Shown in pieces: positions 17,870 through 27,082 of a stretch of DNA of 64,000 nucleotides (its first letter is position 1; every line of letters begins with the position of its first letter). Origin of the DNA: Saccharomonospora sp. CUA-673. Its GTDB lineage: Bacteria; Actinomycetota; Actinomycetes; Mycobacteriales; Pseudonocardiaceae. A program made the translations under genes and the position numbers. Under the pieces are notes generated by a model, which saw nothing but the letters and a program-made list of their open reading frames with translations, was not told the DNA's origin and made no database searches. The DNA lies in assembly GCF_001942305.1 (NCBI RefSeq), contig NZ_MKKE01000003.1, positions 62,001-126,000 of the forward strand. Reading direction: 5' to 3'.

Positions 17870-18871
17870 TCAGCCAACTCCCGCATACGAGTGGAGGCCC
17901 GTGGTGACCAGGTTCACGAAGAACAGGTTGAACACGGTGGCGGCGAACCCGAGGATGTTGATGACGGCGGCGCGGTTGCCGCGCCAGCCCGCGGTCGCCC
18001 GCGAATGCAGGTACGCCGCGTAGATGACCCACGCGATGAACGCGACCGTCTCCTTCGGATCCCAGCCCCAGAACCGGCCCCACGCCGCCTCGGCCCACAC
18101 CGCGCCGCACAGCACGCCGAAGGTGAAGACCGGGAACGCGAACACCGTGGTGCGGTAGGCGATCCGGTCGAGCACCTCCTTCGCCGGCAGCTTCGAGGCG
18201 AACGACGCGAACTTCTCCGGACGGCTCTCGTTCCGCGCCTTGATCAGGTAAAGGATGCTCGCGACACCGGGGATCAGGAACACACCGGACGCGCCCGCGG
18301 CGGCCGCGACGTGGATGATCAGCCAGTACGACTGGAGGGCCGGCTGCAGCGGCGCCGCCTCCGAGTACAGCCACGTGCCGCCGATGAACATCAGGATCAC
18401 GTTGGGCAGCAGCACGAACGTCGACAGGTGCCGCACCGGGTGCTTGCGCAGCAGCCACAGCCAGGCGACCACGGCCACGAAGCACGTGATCATCACGTAC
18501 TCGTACATGTTGCCCCACGGCGCGCGGTTCGTCGCGACACCGCGCAGCACGAGCGCCGCGCCGTGCAGCAACAGCGCGAGGACCGTCAGGGCGACGCCCA
18601 TCCGGCCGAACCGCTCGGCGCGCGAACGCGGCGGCCGCGGCCCGGCCGTGTCAGCATCCCGCGTCGCCGTGTCAGCGTCCTGCGTCGCCGTGTCGTCGGT
18701 TCCCGCACCGGCCGTGACGAGCTGGCGGTTACGCGTGCGTTCGGCGACCGCCTTCCCTCGCTTCCCGAAGGACTGCTCCACCATGTAGAACACCATCGCC
18801 AGGATGTAGATGACGACGGATGTGGTGTACGACCAGTCGCTGTACTGCGACAACGTCTCGTTGATCGGCAT
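17870..18871 (-). CDS. ccsB: CcsB, cytochrome c haem-handling protein (system II)
   Basis: A 333-residue membrane protein of the CcmC/CcsA/CcsB family. The haem-binding tryptophan motif WGRFWGWDPKETVAF lies near residues 275-290, with conserved histidines in the flanking helices (LIIHVAAAAG and YLHSRATAGW). It passes haem to apocytochrome c outside the membrane together with ResB. The cytoplasmic loop at residues 57-80 contains an in-frame family B repeat (D-A-D-T-A-T-x units), which the conserved family lacks. It starts 11 bp after the resB stop. Confidence 0.93.
   Translation of the reverse strand: MPINETLSQYSDWSYTTSVVIYILAMVFYMVEQSFGKRGKAVAERTRNRQLVTAGAGTDDTATQDADTATRDADTAGPRPPRSRAERFGRMGVALTVLALLLHGAALVLRGVATNRAPWGNMYEYVMITCFVAVVAWLWLLRKHPVRHLSTFVLLPNVILMFIGGTWLYSEAAPLQPALQSYWLIIHVAAAAGASGVFLIPGVASILYLIKARNESRPEKFASFASKLPAKEVLDRIAYRTTVFAFPVFTFGVLCGAVWAEAAWGRFWGWDPKETVAFIAWVIYAAYLHSRATAGWRGNRAAVINILGFAATVFNLFFVNLVTTGLHSYAGVG
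18648..18699 (-). repeat. 21-bp tandem array, family B copy 2, inside the ccsB coding sequence
   Basis: Two full units (GTGTCAGCATCCCGCGTCGC and GTGTCAGCGTCCTGCGTCGC, each plus a final C) and the start of a third on the plus strand. In the ccsB frame they encode the heptapeptide D-A-D-T-A-T-x. The insert sits in a non-conserved loop after the first membrane helix, so it is tolerated. Confidence 0.8.
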
Positions 18872-18882
18872 CGGATGCCTTT

Positions 18883-20520
18883 CTACTTACGCCCGAGGAG
18901 GTCCGCGGCGATCCGGGTGAACTCCTCGCCGTACCCGGCTTGATCGGTGCGGGCGAGACCGCCCACTTCTACTACGGTACGTCGTTCACCGTCGGGTGTC
19001 GCGCGTACCCACAGTCTGCGCCGCTTGATGAACAACGACGCACCGAGCCCCGCGAACATGAGGATCGAGAACCCGAGCACCCAGTTCTGCGTCGGGTCGT
19101 GCGACACCTGCAACGACACGAAACGCTCGACGCCGTCGAACGAGACCCGCGTGCCGTCGTCCAGGGTCACCGAGTCGCCGACCTCGAGGTTCTCGCGCGC
19201 GACGCGCTCGAGCCTGCCCTCGTCGACCATGGACTGGTCGATCTCGAAGATCGACTGCCCGCGGCCGGAGTCGACGCCGAGGTCGCCGCGCATGATGTCG
19301 ACGGCGGCAGTCGGGTTGGTCAGCTGCGGTCCTGCCGAGGACAGGATGTTGCCGTGCATCGCCGGGGTCGGCGCGAACAGGCCGGTGACGGCGAGCTGGC
19401 TCTGCCTGCGCTCCACCGGGTCGGTGATGCCCGGCTCCTCGAACTTCGTCGCACCCTCCGACAGCAGCGTGGTCTGGTCGGTCGGCCGCCACTGGATGGT
19501 GTGCGTGCGGCTCTCGCCGTCGGGGAACGTCACCGTGAACGTCGGGGCGAACCCGTGGCCCAGCAGGTACAACCGATCGCCCGCGGTGCGCAGCGGGCTG
19601 TTGACGGCCAGGTCGTAGGGCTGCCACGTGCCGTTGACCAGGTCCTCGCCGGACTGGTAGTCGATGCCCGCCTCGTAGGCCACCGGTTGGCCGGCCTCGA
19701 ACTCGGCGTGGAAGTCGTTGACCCGCACGCAGAGCTCGTTGAGCTCGGTGCCGTCGACCCAGATGCCCGGGTAGAACGAGTCGAAGTTGTAGATGCCGGA
19801 GTTGCAGAACTCCGAACCGTCGGCCAGCACGATCACCTGGCCCTCGTACTTCACCAGCGCGCCGCCCGCGAAGGCGATGACCAGGCCGAGGAGGCCGAAG
19901 TGGAACAGCAGGTTGCCGGTCTCGCGCAGGTAGCCGCGTTCGGCGCTGATGCTGCGCGCGCCGCCGGCCTCCTCGCGCTCGACGAGCCGCCACCCGCGCA
20001 GCCGCGACCGCGTGGCCGCCATGACGCTCTCGACGTCGTCGCCGGTCGTGGTGCGCTCGTGGTGCGGCATGCGGGCCAGGTTGCGCGGCGTCAGCACCGG
20101 CTTGGCGCGCATCCCGCGCAGGTAGTCGCGCGTGCGCGGCACGAGACAGCCGATGATCGAGACCATCAGCAGCAGGTAGATCGCCGAGAACCAGACGCTG
20201 GAGTAGACGTCGAAGAAGCCCAGGTCGTCGAGCAGACGACCCCACCAGCCGTGCTCGGAGATGTACTCGTTGACGTTGTTCTCGTTGAGGTTGCGCTGCG
20301 GCAGCAGGGCGCCCGGCAGAGCCGCGAACGCCAGCAGGAACAGCAGGATCAGCGCCGTGCGCATCGACGTCAGCCCGCGCCACGTGTTCCGCACGAACGC
20401 CCACGCCTTGCGCAGCGGCGTCCGGTGGTTGGTCCTCGTCGCAGTGTCGCTCGTCGCCGTGTCTCCGGCCGGGTCGCCGCCGGGAACGTCGTCGTCGGAG
20501 GCGGGCGTCTCAGGGGTCAC
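18883..20520 (-). CDS. resB: ResB, cytochrome c biogenesis protein (system II)
   Basis: A 545-residue ResB-family protein. After an acidic Thr/Asp-rich tail come membrane helices near residues 53-75 (MRTALILLFLLAFAALPGAL), 105-125 and 190-210. A large extracellular domain at about 215-480 follows, and a last helix is at about 490-510 (WVLGFSILMFAGLGASLFIK). ResB and CcsB together ligate haem to apocytochrome c. The GTG start overlaps the ccdA stop by 4 bases (GTGA). Confidence 0.93.
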   Translation of the reverse strand: MTPETPASDDDVPGGDPAGDTATSDTATRTNHRTPLRKAWAFVRNTWRGLTSMRTALILLFLLAFAALPGALLPQRNLNENNVNEYISEHGWWGRLLDDLGFFDVYSSVWFSAIYLLLMVSIIGCLVPRTRDYLRGMRAKPVLTPRNLARMPHHERTTTGDDVESVMAATRSRLRGWRLVEREEAGGARSISAERGYLRETGNLLFHFGLLGLVIAFAGGALVKYEGQVIVLADGSEFCNSGIYNFDSFYPGIWVDGTELNELCVRVNDFHAEFEAGQPVAYEAGIDYQSGEDLVNGTWQPYDLAVNSPLRTAGDRLYLLGHGFAPTFTVTFPDGESRTHTIQWRPTDQTTLLSEGATKFEEPGITDPVERRQSQLAVTGLFAPTPAMHGNILSSAGPQLTNPTAAVDIMRGDLGVDSGRGQSIFEIDQSMVDEGRLERVARENLEVGDSVTLDDGTRVSFDGVERFVSLQVSHDPTQNWVLGFSILMFAGLGASLFIKRRRLWVRATPDGERRTVVEVGGLARTDQAGYGEEFTRIAADLLGRK

Positions 20521-21392
20521 AGGGGCAACCTCGTGTCGGTGATGAAGGCGTCCCGCATCCACGACGTCAGCTCCATCCACAGGCCGGACACGAGCATCAC
20601 GCCGACGACGAGCAGCAGCACGCCACCGAAGATCTGCACCGTGCGGCCGTTGCGCCGGAGCCAGTCGGTGGCGGACACCGCCCACCGCGTGCCGGCCGCG
20701 ATGAGCAGGAACGGCAGGCCCAGGCCGATGCAGTAGACGAGCACCAGCACGAAGCCGCGCGCGCCCGTGCTGCCGCTGGCCGCCGAGATGGCGAGCACGC
20801 CGGACAGCGTCGGGCCGATGCACGGCGTCCACCCGAGACCGAACACCGCGCCGAGGACGGGCGCGCCCCACAGGCCCGCGCGCGGGACGTGGTGCGAGCG
20901 CACCTCGCGCTGCAGGCCGGGCACGAGCCCGAGGAACACGAACGCCATGAAGATCGTGATGACGCCGCCGATGCGTTGCAGCAGTTCGGTGTTGACCAGC
21001 AGCGCGTCGGCCAGCCACACGAGACCGCCGACGCCCGCGGTGAAGACCACCGTGAAGCCGAGGACGAACAGGGCGGTCGCACCGATGACCGACCGCCTGC
21101 GTCGGGTGTCGGTCTTCGTCTGCTCGGCGGTCCTGGTGTCCTCGGACGTCGTGGCCTGCTCGGCCGTGGTCGTGTCCTCGGCGGTCTTGGCGGCCGTGGC
21201 CCGCTTGGCCTGTTCGGCCTCCGCGGCGTTGACGGGCGGGGCGTCGCCGCCGACGAGGGCGGCGAGGTAGGCGAGGTACCCGGGGACGAGGGGCACCACG
21301 CACGGCGACGCGAACGAGATGGTCCCGGCCAGCAGGGCCACGGCCGCCGCCAGCAACAGCGGTCCGGACATCGCCAACTCGGTCGCGTTCAC
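20517..21392 (-). CDS. ccdA: CcdA, thiol electron carrier for cytochrome c maturation
   Basis: A 291-residue membrane protein of the DsbD/CcdA family. The two redox cysteines lie in ISFASPCVVPLVPGYL (residue about 31) and GLGWTPCIGPTLSG (about 190). It carries reducing power from cytoplasmic thioredoxin to ResA. A hydrophilic insert at residues 50-100, rich in Ala, Thr and Glu, lengthens the first loop. It is coupled to resB by a GTGA overlap. Confidence 0.92.
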   Translation of the reverse strand: MNATELAMSGPLLLAAAVALLAGTISFASPCVVPLVPGYLAYLAALVGGDAPPVNAAEAEQAKRATAAKTAEDTTTAEQATTSEDTRTAEQTKTDTRRRRSVIGATALFVLGFTVVFTAGVGGLVWLADALLVNTELLQRIGGVITIFMAFVFLGLVPGLQREVRSHHVPRAGLWGAPVLGAVFGLGWTPCIGPTLSGVLAISAASGSTGARGFVLVLVYCIGLGLPFLLIAAGTRWAVSATDWLRRNGRTVQIFGGVLLLVVGVMLVSGLWMELTSWMRDAFITDTRLPL

Positions 21393-21510
21393 GACCCCAA
21401 GACTAGGGGATGAGGTCGGCGTGAAGTCGCACGGGCCCTGCCTTCACCTGCGGCAATGCGGCCTGGGTCACGTCCGCGGCGACGGTGGTGCGGAGCGCGC
21501 GGCGAGGAGC

Positions 21511-21563
21511 GCTCCCGTGGGCCCCATAGTTGCGTGAGAGGGAACCAAAGGGCCCTTGGGAGC
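21511..21563. repeat. Family A palindromic element, copy 4 (53 bp short form)
   Basis: GCTCCCGTGGGCCCCATAGT at the left and AAAGGGCCCTTGGGAGC at the right, followed by TTTTT on the plus strand. It lies between resA and ccdA, both read on the minus strand, inside what would otherwise be one operon. Confidence 0.85.
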
Positions 21564-21614
21564 TTTTTAGGCGCTGCCCGGCCGCTGCCCAGCCGCCCCG
21601 GTGTGACGAAGGGC

Positions 21615-22274
21615 TCAGGACTCCTGGAGGAGGTCGTCGACCACCGGGAGGATGTCCTCGGCGAGGAGGTCGCGGAGGTACACCGCGGCGACGCGGCCCT
21701 CCTTGTCGACGATGATCGTCGACGGGACGACGTTGCGCGGGTAGCCCGTCAGGCCGAGCAGCGACCGGCCCGGCGGGTCGTAGATCGACGGGTACGTCAG
21801 CCCGCGGTTGCGCTTGAAGTCCTGCGGCGCGCTGCGGTCGAAGTCCCGCACGTCGACGCCGAGCACCTGCACGCCCTCGTCGCGCTTCTGCTCGTAGACG
21901 TCCTGCAGTTCGGGCGCCTCGGTGCGGCACGGTCCACACCACTGGCCCCAGATGTTGATCACCAGGACCTTGCCGTGGAAGTCCTCGCTCGAGATCTGCT
22001 CGCCCTCGTCGAACAGGTCCTCGCCCGCGACCTCCGGCAGGTCCTGGCGTTCCTCGCCCTCGTAGGTGATGTCGGTCTGCCCGCCGGGTGCGACGAAGTT
22101 GAACTCGGTGCCGCGTTCGACCGCGTCGTCGCCCGCGGTGCAGCCGGTGAGCACCAGCGCACCCGCCAACGCCCCGGCGACCAACCGCCACGGCATCCGG
22201 GACGCGCGCCGTCCCGACGGCCGTTCCGAAGCGGACCCACGAGCCGAACGCGCCATCCCAGCCAGTCCCTTCAT
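21615..22274 (-). CDS. resA: ResA/TlpA-like thioredoxin lipoprotein
   Basis: A 219-residue protein with a signal peptide and lipobox (ALAGALVLTGC, cysteine near residue 45), then a thioredoxin fold. The fold carries the WCGPC active site in INIWGQWCGPCRTEAPEL and a cis-proline in NVVPSTIIVD. It reduces the CXXCH cysteines of apocytochrome c outside the membrane using electrons from CcdA. The ATG overlaps the stop of the upstream phosphatase-like gene by 4 bases. Confidence 0.92.
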   Translation of the reverse strand: MKGLAGMARSARGSASERPSGRRASRMPWRLVAGALAGALVLTGCTAGDDAVERGTEFNFVAPGGQTDITYEGEERQDLPEVAGEDLFDEGEQISSEDFHGKVLVINIWGQWCGPCRTEAPELQDVYEQKRDEGVQVLGVDVRDFDRSAPQDFKRNRGLTYPSIYDPPGRSLLGLTGYPRNVVPSTIIVDKEGRVAAVYLRDLLAEDILPVVDDLLQES

Positions 22275-22900
22275 GCGCCGGTCACCGTCGGGTCCGTCGT
22301 GCCCGCGGGTTCGCTGTAGACGATGTCGACGAGTTCCTCGCCGTCGAACACGAGGCTGGTCAGCGACGCGAGCGAGCACTGCCGCGAACGCGGGTCGTGC
22401 CAGAGCCGCTTGCCCTCGAGGTAGCGCCGCACCGTCCAGATGGGCAGCTGGTGCGACACGCACAGCACCTCGCCGCCCTCGGCGGCCGCCCGCGCGCGGT
22501 ACACCGCGCCGAGCATGCGCCACGCGATCTCCAGGTACGGCTCGCCCCACGAGGGAAGCACCGGGTTGCGCAGCTTCGGCCAGTGTTCGGGCTTGCGCAG
22601 CGCGCCGTCGCCGACGCTGACCCGCTGGCCCTCGAACTCGTTGTCCGCCTCGATCAGCCGGTCGTCGGTGGTGATGTCGAGCCGGTGCGCGGCGGCGATC
22701 GGGGCGGCGGTCTCCTGCGCGCGCTGCAACGGCGAGGCGACGACCCGCACCAGGTTGTGCGGCCGCAGCGCCTGCGCGACGAGCACCGCCTGCTCCTTGC
22801 CACGGTCGGAGAGTCCGAACCCGGGCAGCCTGCCGTAGAGGATGCCCTCGGGGTTGTGGACCTCACCGTGCCGCAGCAGGTGGACGATCGTGCGGCTCAT
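22271..22900 (-). CDS. Histidine phosphatase (phosphoglycerate-mutase-like, Rv0525 type)
   Basis: A 209-residue member of the histidine phosphatase superfamily. The phospho-acceptor His lies in the [10 protein letters not shown] motif at residues 9-14, the second His is in [10 protein letters not shown] near 149, and the substrate loop is [11 protein letters not shown]. The short length and position between hemL and resA match Rv0525. The substrate is not known, and it is unlikely to be the glycolytic mutase, which is encoded at 50 kb. Both ends overlap neighbours by 4 bases. Confidence 0.85.
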   Translation of the reverse strand: MSRTIVHLLRHGEVHNPEGILYGRLPGFGLSDRGKEQAVLVAQALRPHNLVRVVASPLQRAQETAAPIAAAHRLDITTDDRLIEADNEFEGQRVSVGDGALRKPEHWPKLRNPVLPSWGEPYLEIAWRMLGAVYRARAAAEGGEVLCVSHQLPIWTVRRYLEGKRLWHDPRSRQCSLASLTSLVFDGEELVDIVYSEPAGTTDPTVTGA

Positions 22901-24219
22901 GCTCGCCCCGGCTCGGTCGCGGCCGCCGCGGCACGGGCGGCCGCGGGGGCGGCGGCCTCGATGATCTCGAACGACGCGTCGTCCATGGCCGCGTTGACGA
23001 ACCACGCCTCGAACGCGCTCGGCGGCGGGTAGACGCCCGCGTCGAGGAAGGCGTGGAACAGCGGCGCGTAGCGCCACGTCTCGGTGGCGGCGACCTCGTC
23101 GAAGTTCGTCGGCGCGGTCTCGCCGAAGAACACGGTGACCAGGTTGCCCGCCAGCTGCACCGTGTGCGTGACCCCGGCGGCCGTCAGCGCGTTGCCGAGG
23201 ATGTCGCCGATGCGCCGCGCGTTGGCGTCGAGCGCCTCGTAGACGGCGGCGTCGGCGCGGCGCAGCGTCGTCAGGCCCGCGGCGACGGCCACGGGGTTCC
23301 CGGCGAGCGTGCCCGCCTGGTAGACGGGGCCGAGCGGGGCGAGCTTGGCCATCACGTCGGCGCGGCCGCCGAACGCCGCGGCCGGCAGTCCGCCCGACAT
23401 GACCTTGCCGAACGTGTAGAGGTCGCCCGCGACGCCGTCGATGCCGTACCAACCGGCCGACGACACGCGGAAGCCCGTCATCACCTCGTCGATGATCAAC
23501 AACGAACCGGCCTCGTGGGCGATGTCGCGCAGCGCGGCGTTGAAGCCCTCGGCGGGCGGGACGGCGCCCATGTTGCCCGGGGCGCCCTCGGTGATGATCG
23601 CGGCGATCTCGCCGGCATTGTCGGCGAACGCGGCACGCACGGCGTCGAGGTCGTTATAGGGCACGACGATCGTGTCGGCCGCCTGCGCGCCGGTGACACC
23701 CGGCGAGGTCGGCAGGCCCAGCGTCGCCACGCCCGAGCCGGCCTGGGCCAGCAGCGCGTCGACGTGACCGTGGTAGCAACCGGCGAACTTGAGGATCTTG
23801 GCGCGGCCCGTGAAGGCGCGCGCGAGGCGGATGGCGCTCATCGTCGCCTCGGTGCCGGAGTTGACCAGCCGCACCTGCTCGACGGGTTCGACGCGGCGGA
23901 TGAGCTCCTCGGCCAGCTCGACCTCACCGGTGGTCGGCGTGCCGAACGACAGGCCGTGCGAGGCGGCCTCCCGCGTCGCCTCGACGACCGCCGGGTGGGC
24001 GTGGCCGAGGATCATCGGCCCCCACGACGAGACGAGGTCGACGTAGCGGTTGTCGTCGGCATCCCACAGGTACGGACCGTCCGCCTTCACGACGAACCGC
24101 GGGTCACCGCCGACGGACGCGAACGCGCGCACCGGGGAGTTCACGCCACCGGGCGTCGCCGCGGCAGCGCGCCGGAACCAGGACTGGGACTTCTCGACCA
24201 TGCTCTTGCTGCCTGTCAC
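22897..24219 (-). CDS. hemL: HemL, glutamate-1-semialdehyde 2,1-aminomutase
   Basis: A 440-residue class-III aminotransferase. The start of the core [20 protein letters not shown] is diagnostic for HemL. The PLP region is [11 protein letters not shown] and the Schiff-base lysine lies in [13 protein letters not shown] near residue 269. It makes 5-aminolevulinate, the haem precursor, from glutamate-1-semialdehyde produced by HemA. GTG 24219 is used; ATG 24201 is possible. The downstream overlap places it at the head of the cytochrome c maturation operon, joining haem supply to haem use. Confidence 0.95.
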   Translation of the reverse strand: MTGSKSMVEKSQSWFRRAAAATPGGVNSPVRAFASVGGDPRFVVKADGPYLWDADDNRYVDLVSSWGPMILGHAHPAVVEATREAASHGLSFGTPTTGEVELAEELIRRVEPVEQVRLVNSGTEATMSAIRLARAFTGRAKILKFAGCYHGHVDALLAQAGSGVATLGLPTSPGVTGAQAADTIVVPYNDLDAVRAAFADNAGEIAAIITEGAPGNMGAVPPAEGFNAALRDIAHEAGSLLIIDEVMTGFRVSSAGWYGIDGVAGDLYTFGKVMSGGLPAAAFGGRADVMAKLAPLGPVYQAGTLAGNPVAVAAGLTTLRRADAAVYEALDANARRIGDILGNALTAAGVTHTVQLAGNLVTVFFGETAPTNFDEVAATETWRYAPLFHAFLDAGVYPPPSAFEAWFVNAAMDDASFEIIEAAAPAAARAAAAATEPGRA

Positions 24220-24286
24220 GCCTGCCAGTCTCGCAAAACGGGTTCGGACCGCCGTGCCTGCCTCCTGACCGGAGTGACCCCCGGCA

Positions 24287-24748
24287 TTACGGGGTGACGC
24301 TGTCCGGGTCGGTGTCGGGATAGTCCGGTTCGGGTTCCTTGCGCTTCTTCGGCTTCTTTCCCTTGGCGGCGATGCCGAGCATCAGCTGGCGGATCGCGTC
24401 GATCACCAGCACGAGCGCCAACGCCCCGAGCGCGACGGCGAAGGAGATCCAGTTGCCGTCGTAGACCTGCGAGGTCAGCGCGGTGCCGTCGGCGGCCTCG
24501 ACGGTGACCTCGCGGATACCGGCGTTCCACACGGGGAACGCCACCCACACGGCAACCGCGGCGACGACGAGTTCGACCGCCGCCACGACGACCCGCCACG
24601 GCTGGTGCAACCGGCCGCCGGCCCGCTGATGTCTGCTGTGGGCGGCCGGCTTCCGCTCGGCCCGCCGCGCGCCGGGGTCGCCCACCGGCGTCCGGGCAGG
24701 GTCGGTCGCGGGATCGGTGGCGGCGTCCGTACCGGCTTGCTCAGTCAC
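24287..24748 (-). CDS. Hypothetical two-helix membrane protein
   Basis: A 153-residue protein. Residues 1-50 are hydrophilic, two membrane helices lie at about 52-75 and 103-128 with a short extracellular loop between them, and the Lys/Asp-rich tail ends DTDPDSVTP. The GTG start overlaps the end of the upstream DUF3093-like gene by 8 bases, so it is the last gene of a three-gene unit. No family function is recognised. Confidence 0.7.
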   Translation of the reverse strand: MTEQAGTDAATDPATDPARTPVGDPGARRAERKPAAHSRHQRAGGRLHQPWRVVVAAVELVVAAVAVWVAFPVWNAGIREVTVEAADGTALTSQVYDGNWISFAVALGALALVLVIDAIRQLMLGIAAKGKKPKKRKEPEPDYPDTDPDSVTP

Positions 24749-25253
24749 GGCGTGAGTTTCGCATGGCCGTGCGCAACGCCGCCGTGAACGTCTCCGTGTC
24801 CTTCGACCAGGCGAGCGCGTGCTTGCGATCGGTGAGCTTCAGTTCGACGCCCTCGAAGCCCCGCGGCACCGCCGGACCGCCGCCGAGCACGCGGGTGCCC
24901 TGGCGGGGTTCGCGGGTCAGCACGGAGGCGATGTCGGACATGGGGACCCGTTCGGTGCCCTGCACGAGCACGCTGTCGGTGACGCGGACCCGCAGGAACC
25001 GGCGGCGCGCCAGCACCCACACGGCATTGAGCCACATCAGGCCGACACCGGTGATGATCCACATCAGCCAGTGCGGCCGGTCGCCGAGCAGCACCTGCGT
25101 GAGCGCGCCGAGCGCGGCGAGTCCGGGGCCGAGCCAGATCCGCCAGTAGGACGCGCCCACCTCCTGGTAGTGGACGGTCTCCTGCTGCTTCGGCGTGTCC
25201 GGGGTGCCGTCGTTGGTGTCGTTGGTGTCCGGGGTGTCGTTGGTGTCGGTCAC
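24741..25253 (-). CDS. DUF3093-like membrane protein
   Basis: A 170-residue protein with an Asp/Asn/Thr repeat tail (residues 1-22). The family-like start is HYQEVGASYWRIWLGPGLAA. Two helices lie near residues 40-60 and 66-85, then a cytoplasmic domain with VLGGGPAVPRGFEGVEL. The pattern fits the uncharacterised DUF3093 family of actinobacteria. It is coupled to the upstream gene by a GTGA overlap. Confidence 0.7.
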   Translation of the reverse strand: MTDTNDTPDTNDTNDGTPDTPKQQETVHYQEVGASYWRIWLGPGLAALGALTQVLLGDRPHWLMWIITGVGLMWLNAVWVLARRRFLRVRVTDSVLVQGTERVPMSDIASVLTREPRQGTRVLGGGPAVPRGFEGVELKLTDRKHALAWSKDTETFTAALRTAMRNSRRD

Positions 25254-25759
25254 GGTCGCTTGAGCACCTTCGGGAAGTAGTGGTCGACGCTCGGCAGGTA
25301 CATCAGTGCCGAGCCAGCAAGTGCGAGCAGCACCGCGACGATCACCAGGTAGCCGCCGCCGAGCAGGGAGAACAGGGCCATCAGCACGACGAGCACCGTG
25401 ACGACGGTACGGGCCGACCGGGTGCCCTGGCGGGCCTTCCAGCCGAACAGCACGAGCAGCGCGCCGACGGCCGCGGCGCCGACGATCAGCGACCACAGCA
25501 TCGACTCGACGCCCGCCGCGATCTGCTCGTCGGCGATGCCGTCCTCGGTGTTGCGCTCGATCAGCGCGGCGGTGAACGCCTCACGGTTGAGCAGGTCGAC
25601 CACGAAGGCCAACGTCAGCACCACCGCGGCGGCGACGAGCAGCCAGTAGGCGACATGCACCGGTTTCGGCGCCTCCGGCTCGGGATCCCCCGGCCGCCGC
25701 GGTTCGGGAGGCAGCCCGCGTGCCCGGCGCTGGTCGTCGCTTTCGTCGGCTTCGCTCAT
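25250..25759 (-). CDS. Hypothetical membrane protein, four helices
   Basis: A 169-residue protein with a Pro/Glu/Arg-rich N-terminus (residues 1-32), then hydrophobic segments near 36-55, 88-108, 117-135 and 138-153. It is the first gene of the three-gene membrane-protein unit ending at 24287. Function is unknown. Confidence 0.7.
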   Translation of the reverse strand: MSEADESDDQRRARGLPPEPRRPGDPEPEAPKPVHVAYWLLVAAAVVLTLAFVVDLLNREAFTAALIERNTEDGIADEQIAAGVESMLWSLIVGAAAVGALLVLFGWKARQGTRSARTVVTVLVVLMALFSLLGGGYLVIVAVLLALAGSALMYLPSVDHYFPKVLKRP

Positions 25760-25805
25760 GCCCCAGAAGGGTAGGTGGCATAGCCCCACACGTTGAGAGG
25801 TGGTA

Positions 25806-25917
25806 GCTCCCGTGGGCCCCATGGTCGCGTTCAACGCGACCAATCTTCCCTTCGCACTCAAGCAGGCGCGATGGGAAGAAAAGTTGCGTTCAACGCGACT
25901 ATGGGGCCCTTGGGAGC
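25806..25917. repeat. Family A palindromic element, copy 5 (112 bp, long hairpin)
   Basis: The two halves are inverted copies over about 50 bp. The left arm begins GCTCCCGTGGGCCCCATGGT; the reverse complement of the right end begins GCTCCCAAGGGCCCCATAGT. Both continue with a GCGTTCAACGC-type block and a CTTCCC block. The core differs from copies 1, 2 and 6. It lies between the membrane-protein unit and the end of hemB. Confidence 0.88.
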
Positions 25918-25931
25918 TCTGGCCGGGGTGG

Positions 25932-26902
25932 TCAGTCGAGCCAGGTGGCGGCTTCGGCGGCCCAGTAGGTGAGGACCAGGTCGGCGCCTGCGCGGCGGAT
26001 CGACGTCAGGACCTCGAGAATCGTGCGCTGCCGGTCGACCCAGCCGTTGGCGGCGGCGCCCTCGATCATCGCGTACTCACCGGAGATGTTGTACGCCGCG
26101 ACCGGCACGGACGAGACCTCCGCGGCCGCGCGGATCACGTCCAGGTACGACAGCGCGGGCTTGACCATGACGGCGTCCGCGCCCTCGGCGATGTCGAGTT
26201 CGATCTCCCGCACGGCTTCGCGCGGGTTCGCCGGGTCCTGCTGGTAGGTGTTGCGGTCGCCCTGCAGCTGCGAGTCGACGGCCTCGCGGAACGGGCCGTA
26301 GAACGCGCTCGCGTACTTCGCCGAGTACGCCAGGATCGCGGTGTCGGTGAACCCGGCGTCGTCGAGCGCCCTGCGGATCACGCCGACCTGGCCGTCCATC
26401 ATTCCGCTCGGCCCGAGCCAGTGCGCGCCCGCGCGCGCCTGCGCGAGCGCCATCTCGGCGTAGCGCTGCAACGTGGCGTCGTTGTCGACGCCGCCGTCGG
26501 CGTCGAGGACGCCGCAGTGGCCGTGGTCGGTGAACTCGTCGAGGCACGTGTCGGCCATCAGCACCGTGTCGTCGCCCAGTTCGGCGCGCAGATCGCGCAG
26601 CGCGACGTTGAGGATGCCGTCCTCGTCGGTCGCCCCCGACCCGGTCGCGTCGCGCGTCTCGGGCACGCCGAACAGCATCAGCCCGCCGCGCCCGCCTCCA
26701 CGGCCTCGGTCGCCGCCTTCCGCAACGACTCGCGCGTGTGCTGCACGACGCCGGGCATGCTCCCGATGGGACGCGGCTCCGACAGCCCTTCGGCGACGAA
26801 CATGGGCAGGATCAGCTGCCGCGGGCGCACCGTGGTCTCGGCGACGAGCCGGCGCACGGCCGGGGTGGTGCGCAACCTGCGGGGACGATGCTCGGGGAAC
26901 AC
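25932..26902 (-). CDS. hemB: HemB, delta-aminolevulinic acid dehydratase (apparent frameshift near 26685)
   Basis: The N-terminal 74 residues ([41 protein letters not shown]) end at a stop exactly where the next frame resumes with [17 protein letters not shown]. One base is missing in a G run near 26685; restored length is about 323 residues. Both active-site lysines are present, in [16 protein letters not shown] and [14 protein letters not shown]. The enzyme condenses two 5-aminolevulinates to porphobilinogen. Confidence 0.92.
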
Positions 26903-26962
26903 GCCGTCAGGCTACTCGCCCCGAACCGGCGGCCGGCGCACGGAACACCCCTCGACGTAAAA

Positions 26963-27070
26963 GCTCCCAAGGGCCCTTTGGTCGCGCCCACCCGTCTCCC
27001 ACCACCACCCAAACGGACACGCTCCGCGTGGCAGTGTTCGATTCCGCGCAACTATGGGGCCCTTGGGAGC
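26963..27070. repeat. Family A palindromic element, copy 6 (108 bp)
   Basis: Ends GCTCCCAAGGGCCCTTTGGT and ACTATGGGGCCCTTGGGAGC are inverted repeats. The core CACCCAAACGGACACGCTCC is shared with copies 1 and 2. It lies between hemD and hemB on the minus strand and is followed there by TTTT, so it may separate hemB from the rex-hemACD transcript. Confidence 0.88.
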
Positions 27071-27082
27071 TTGAAAACGGGA

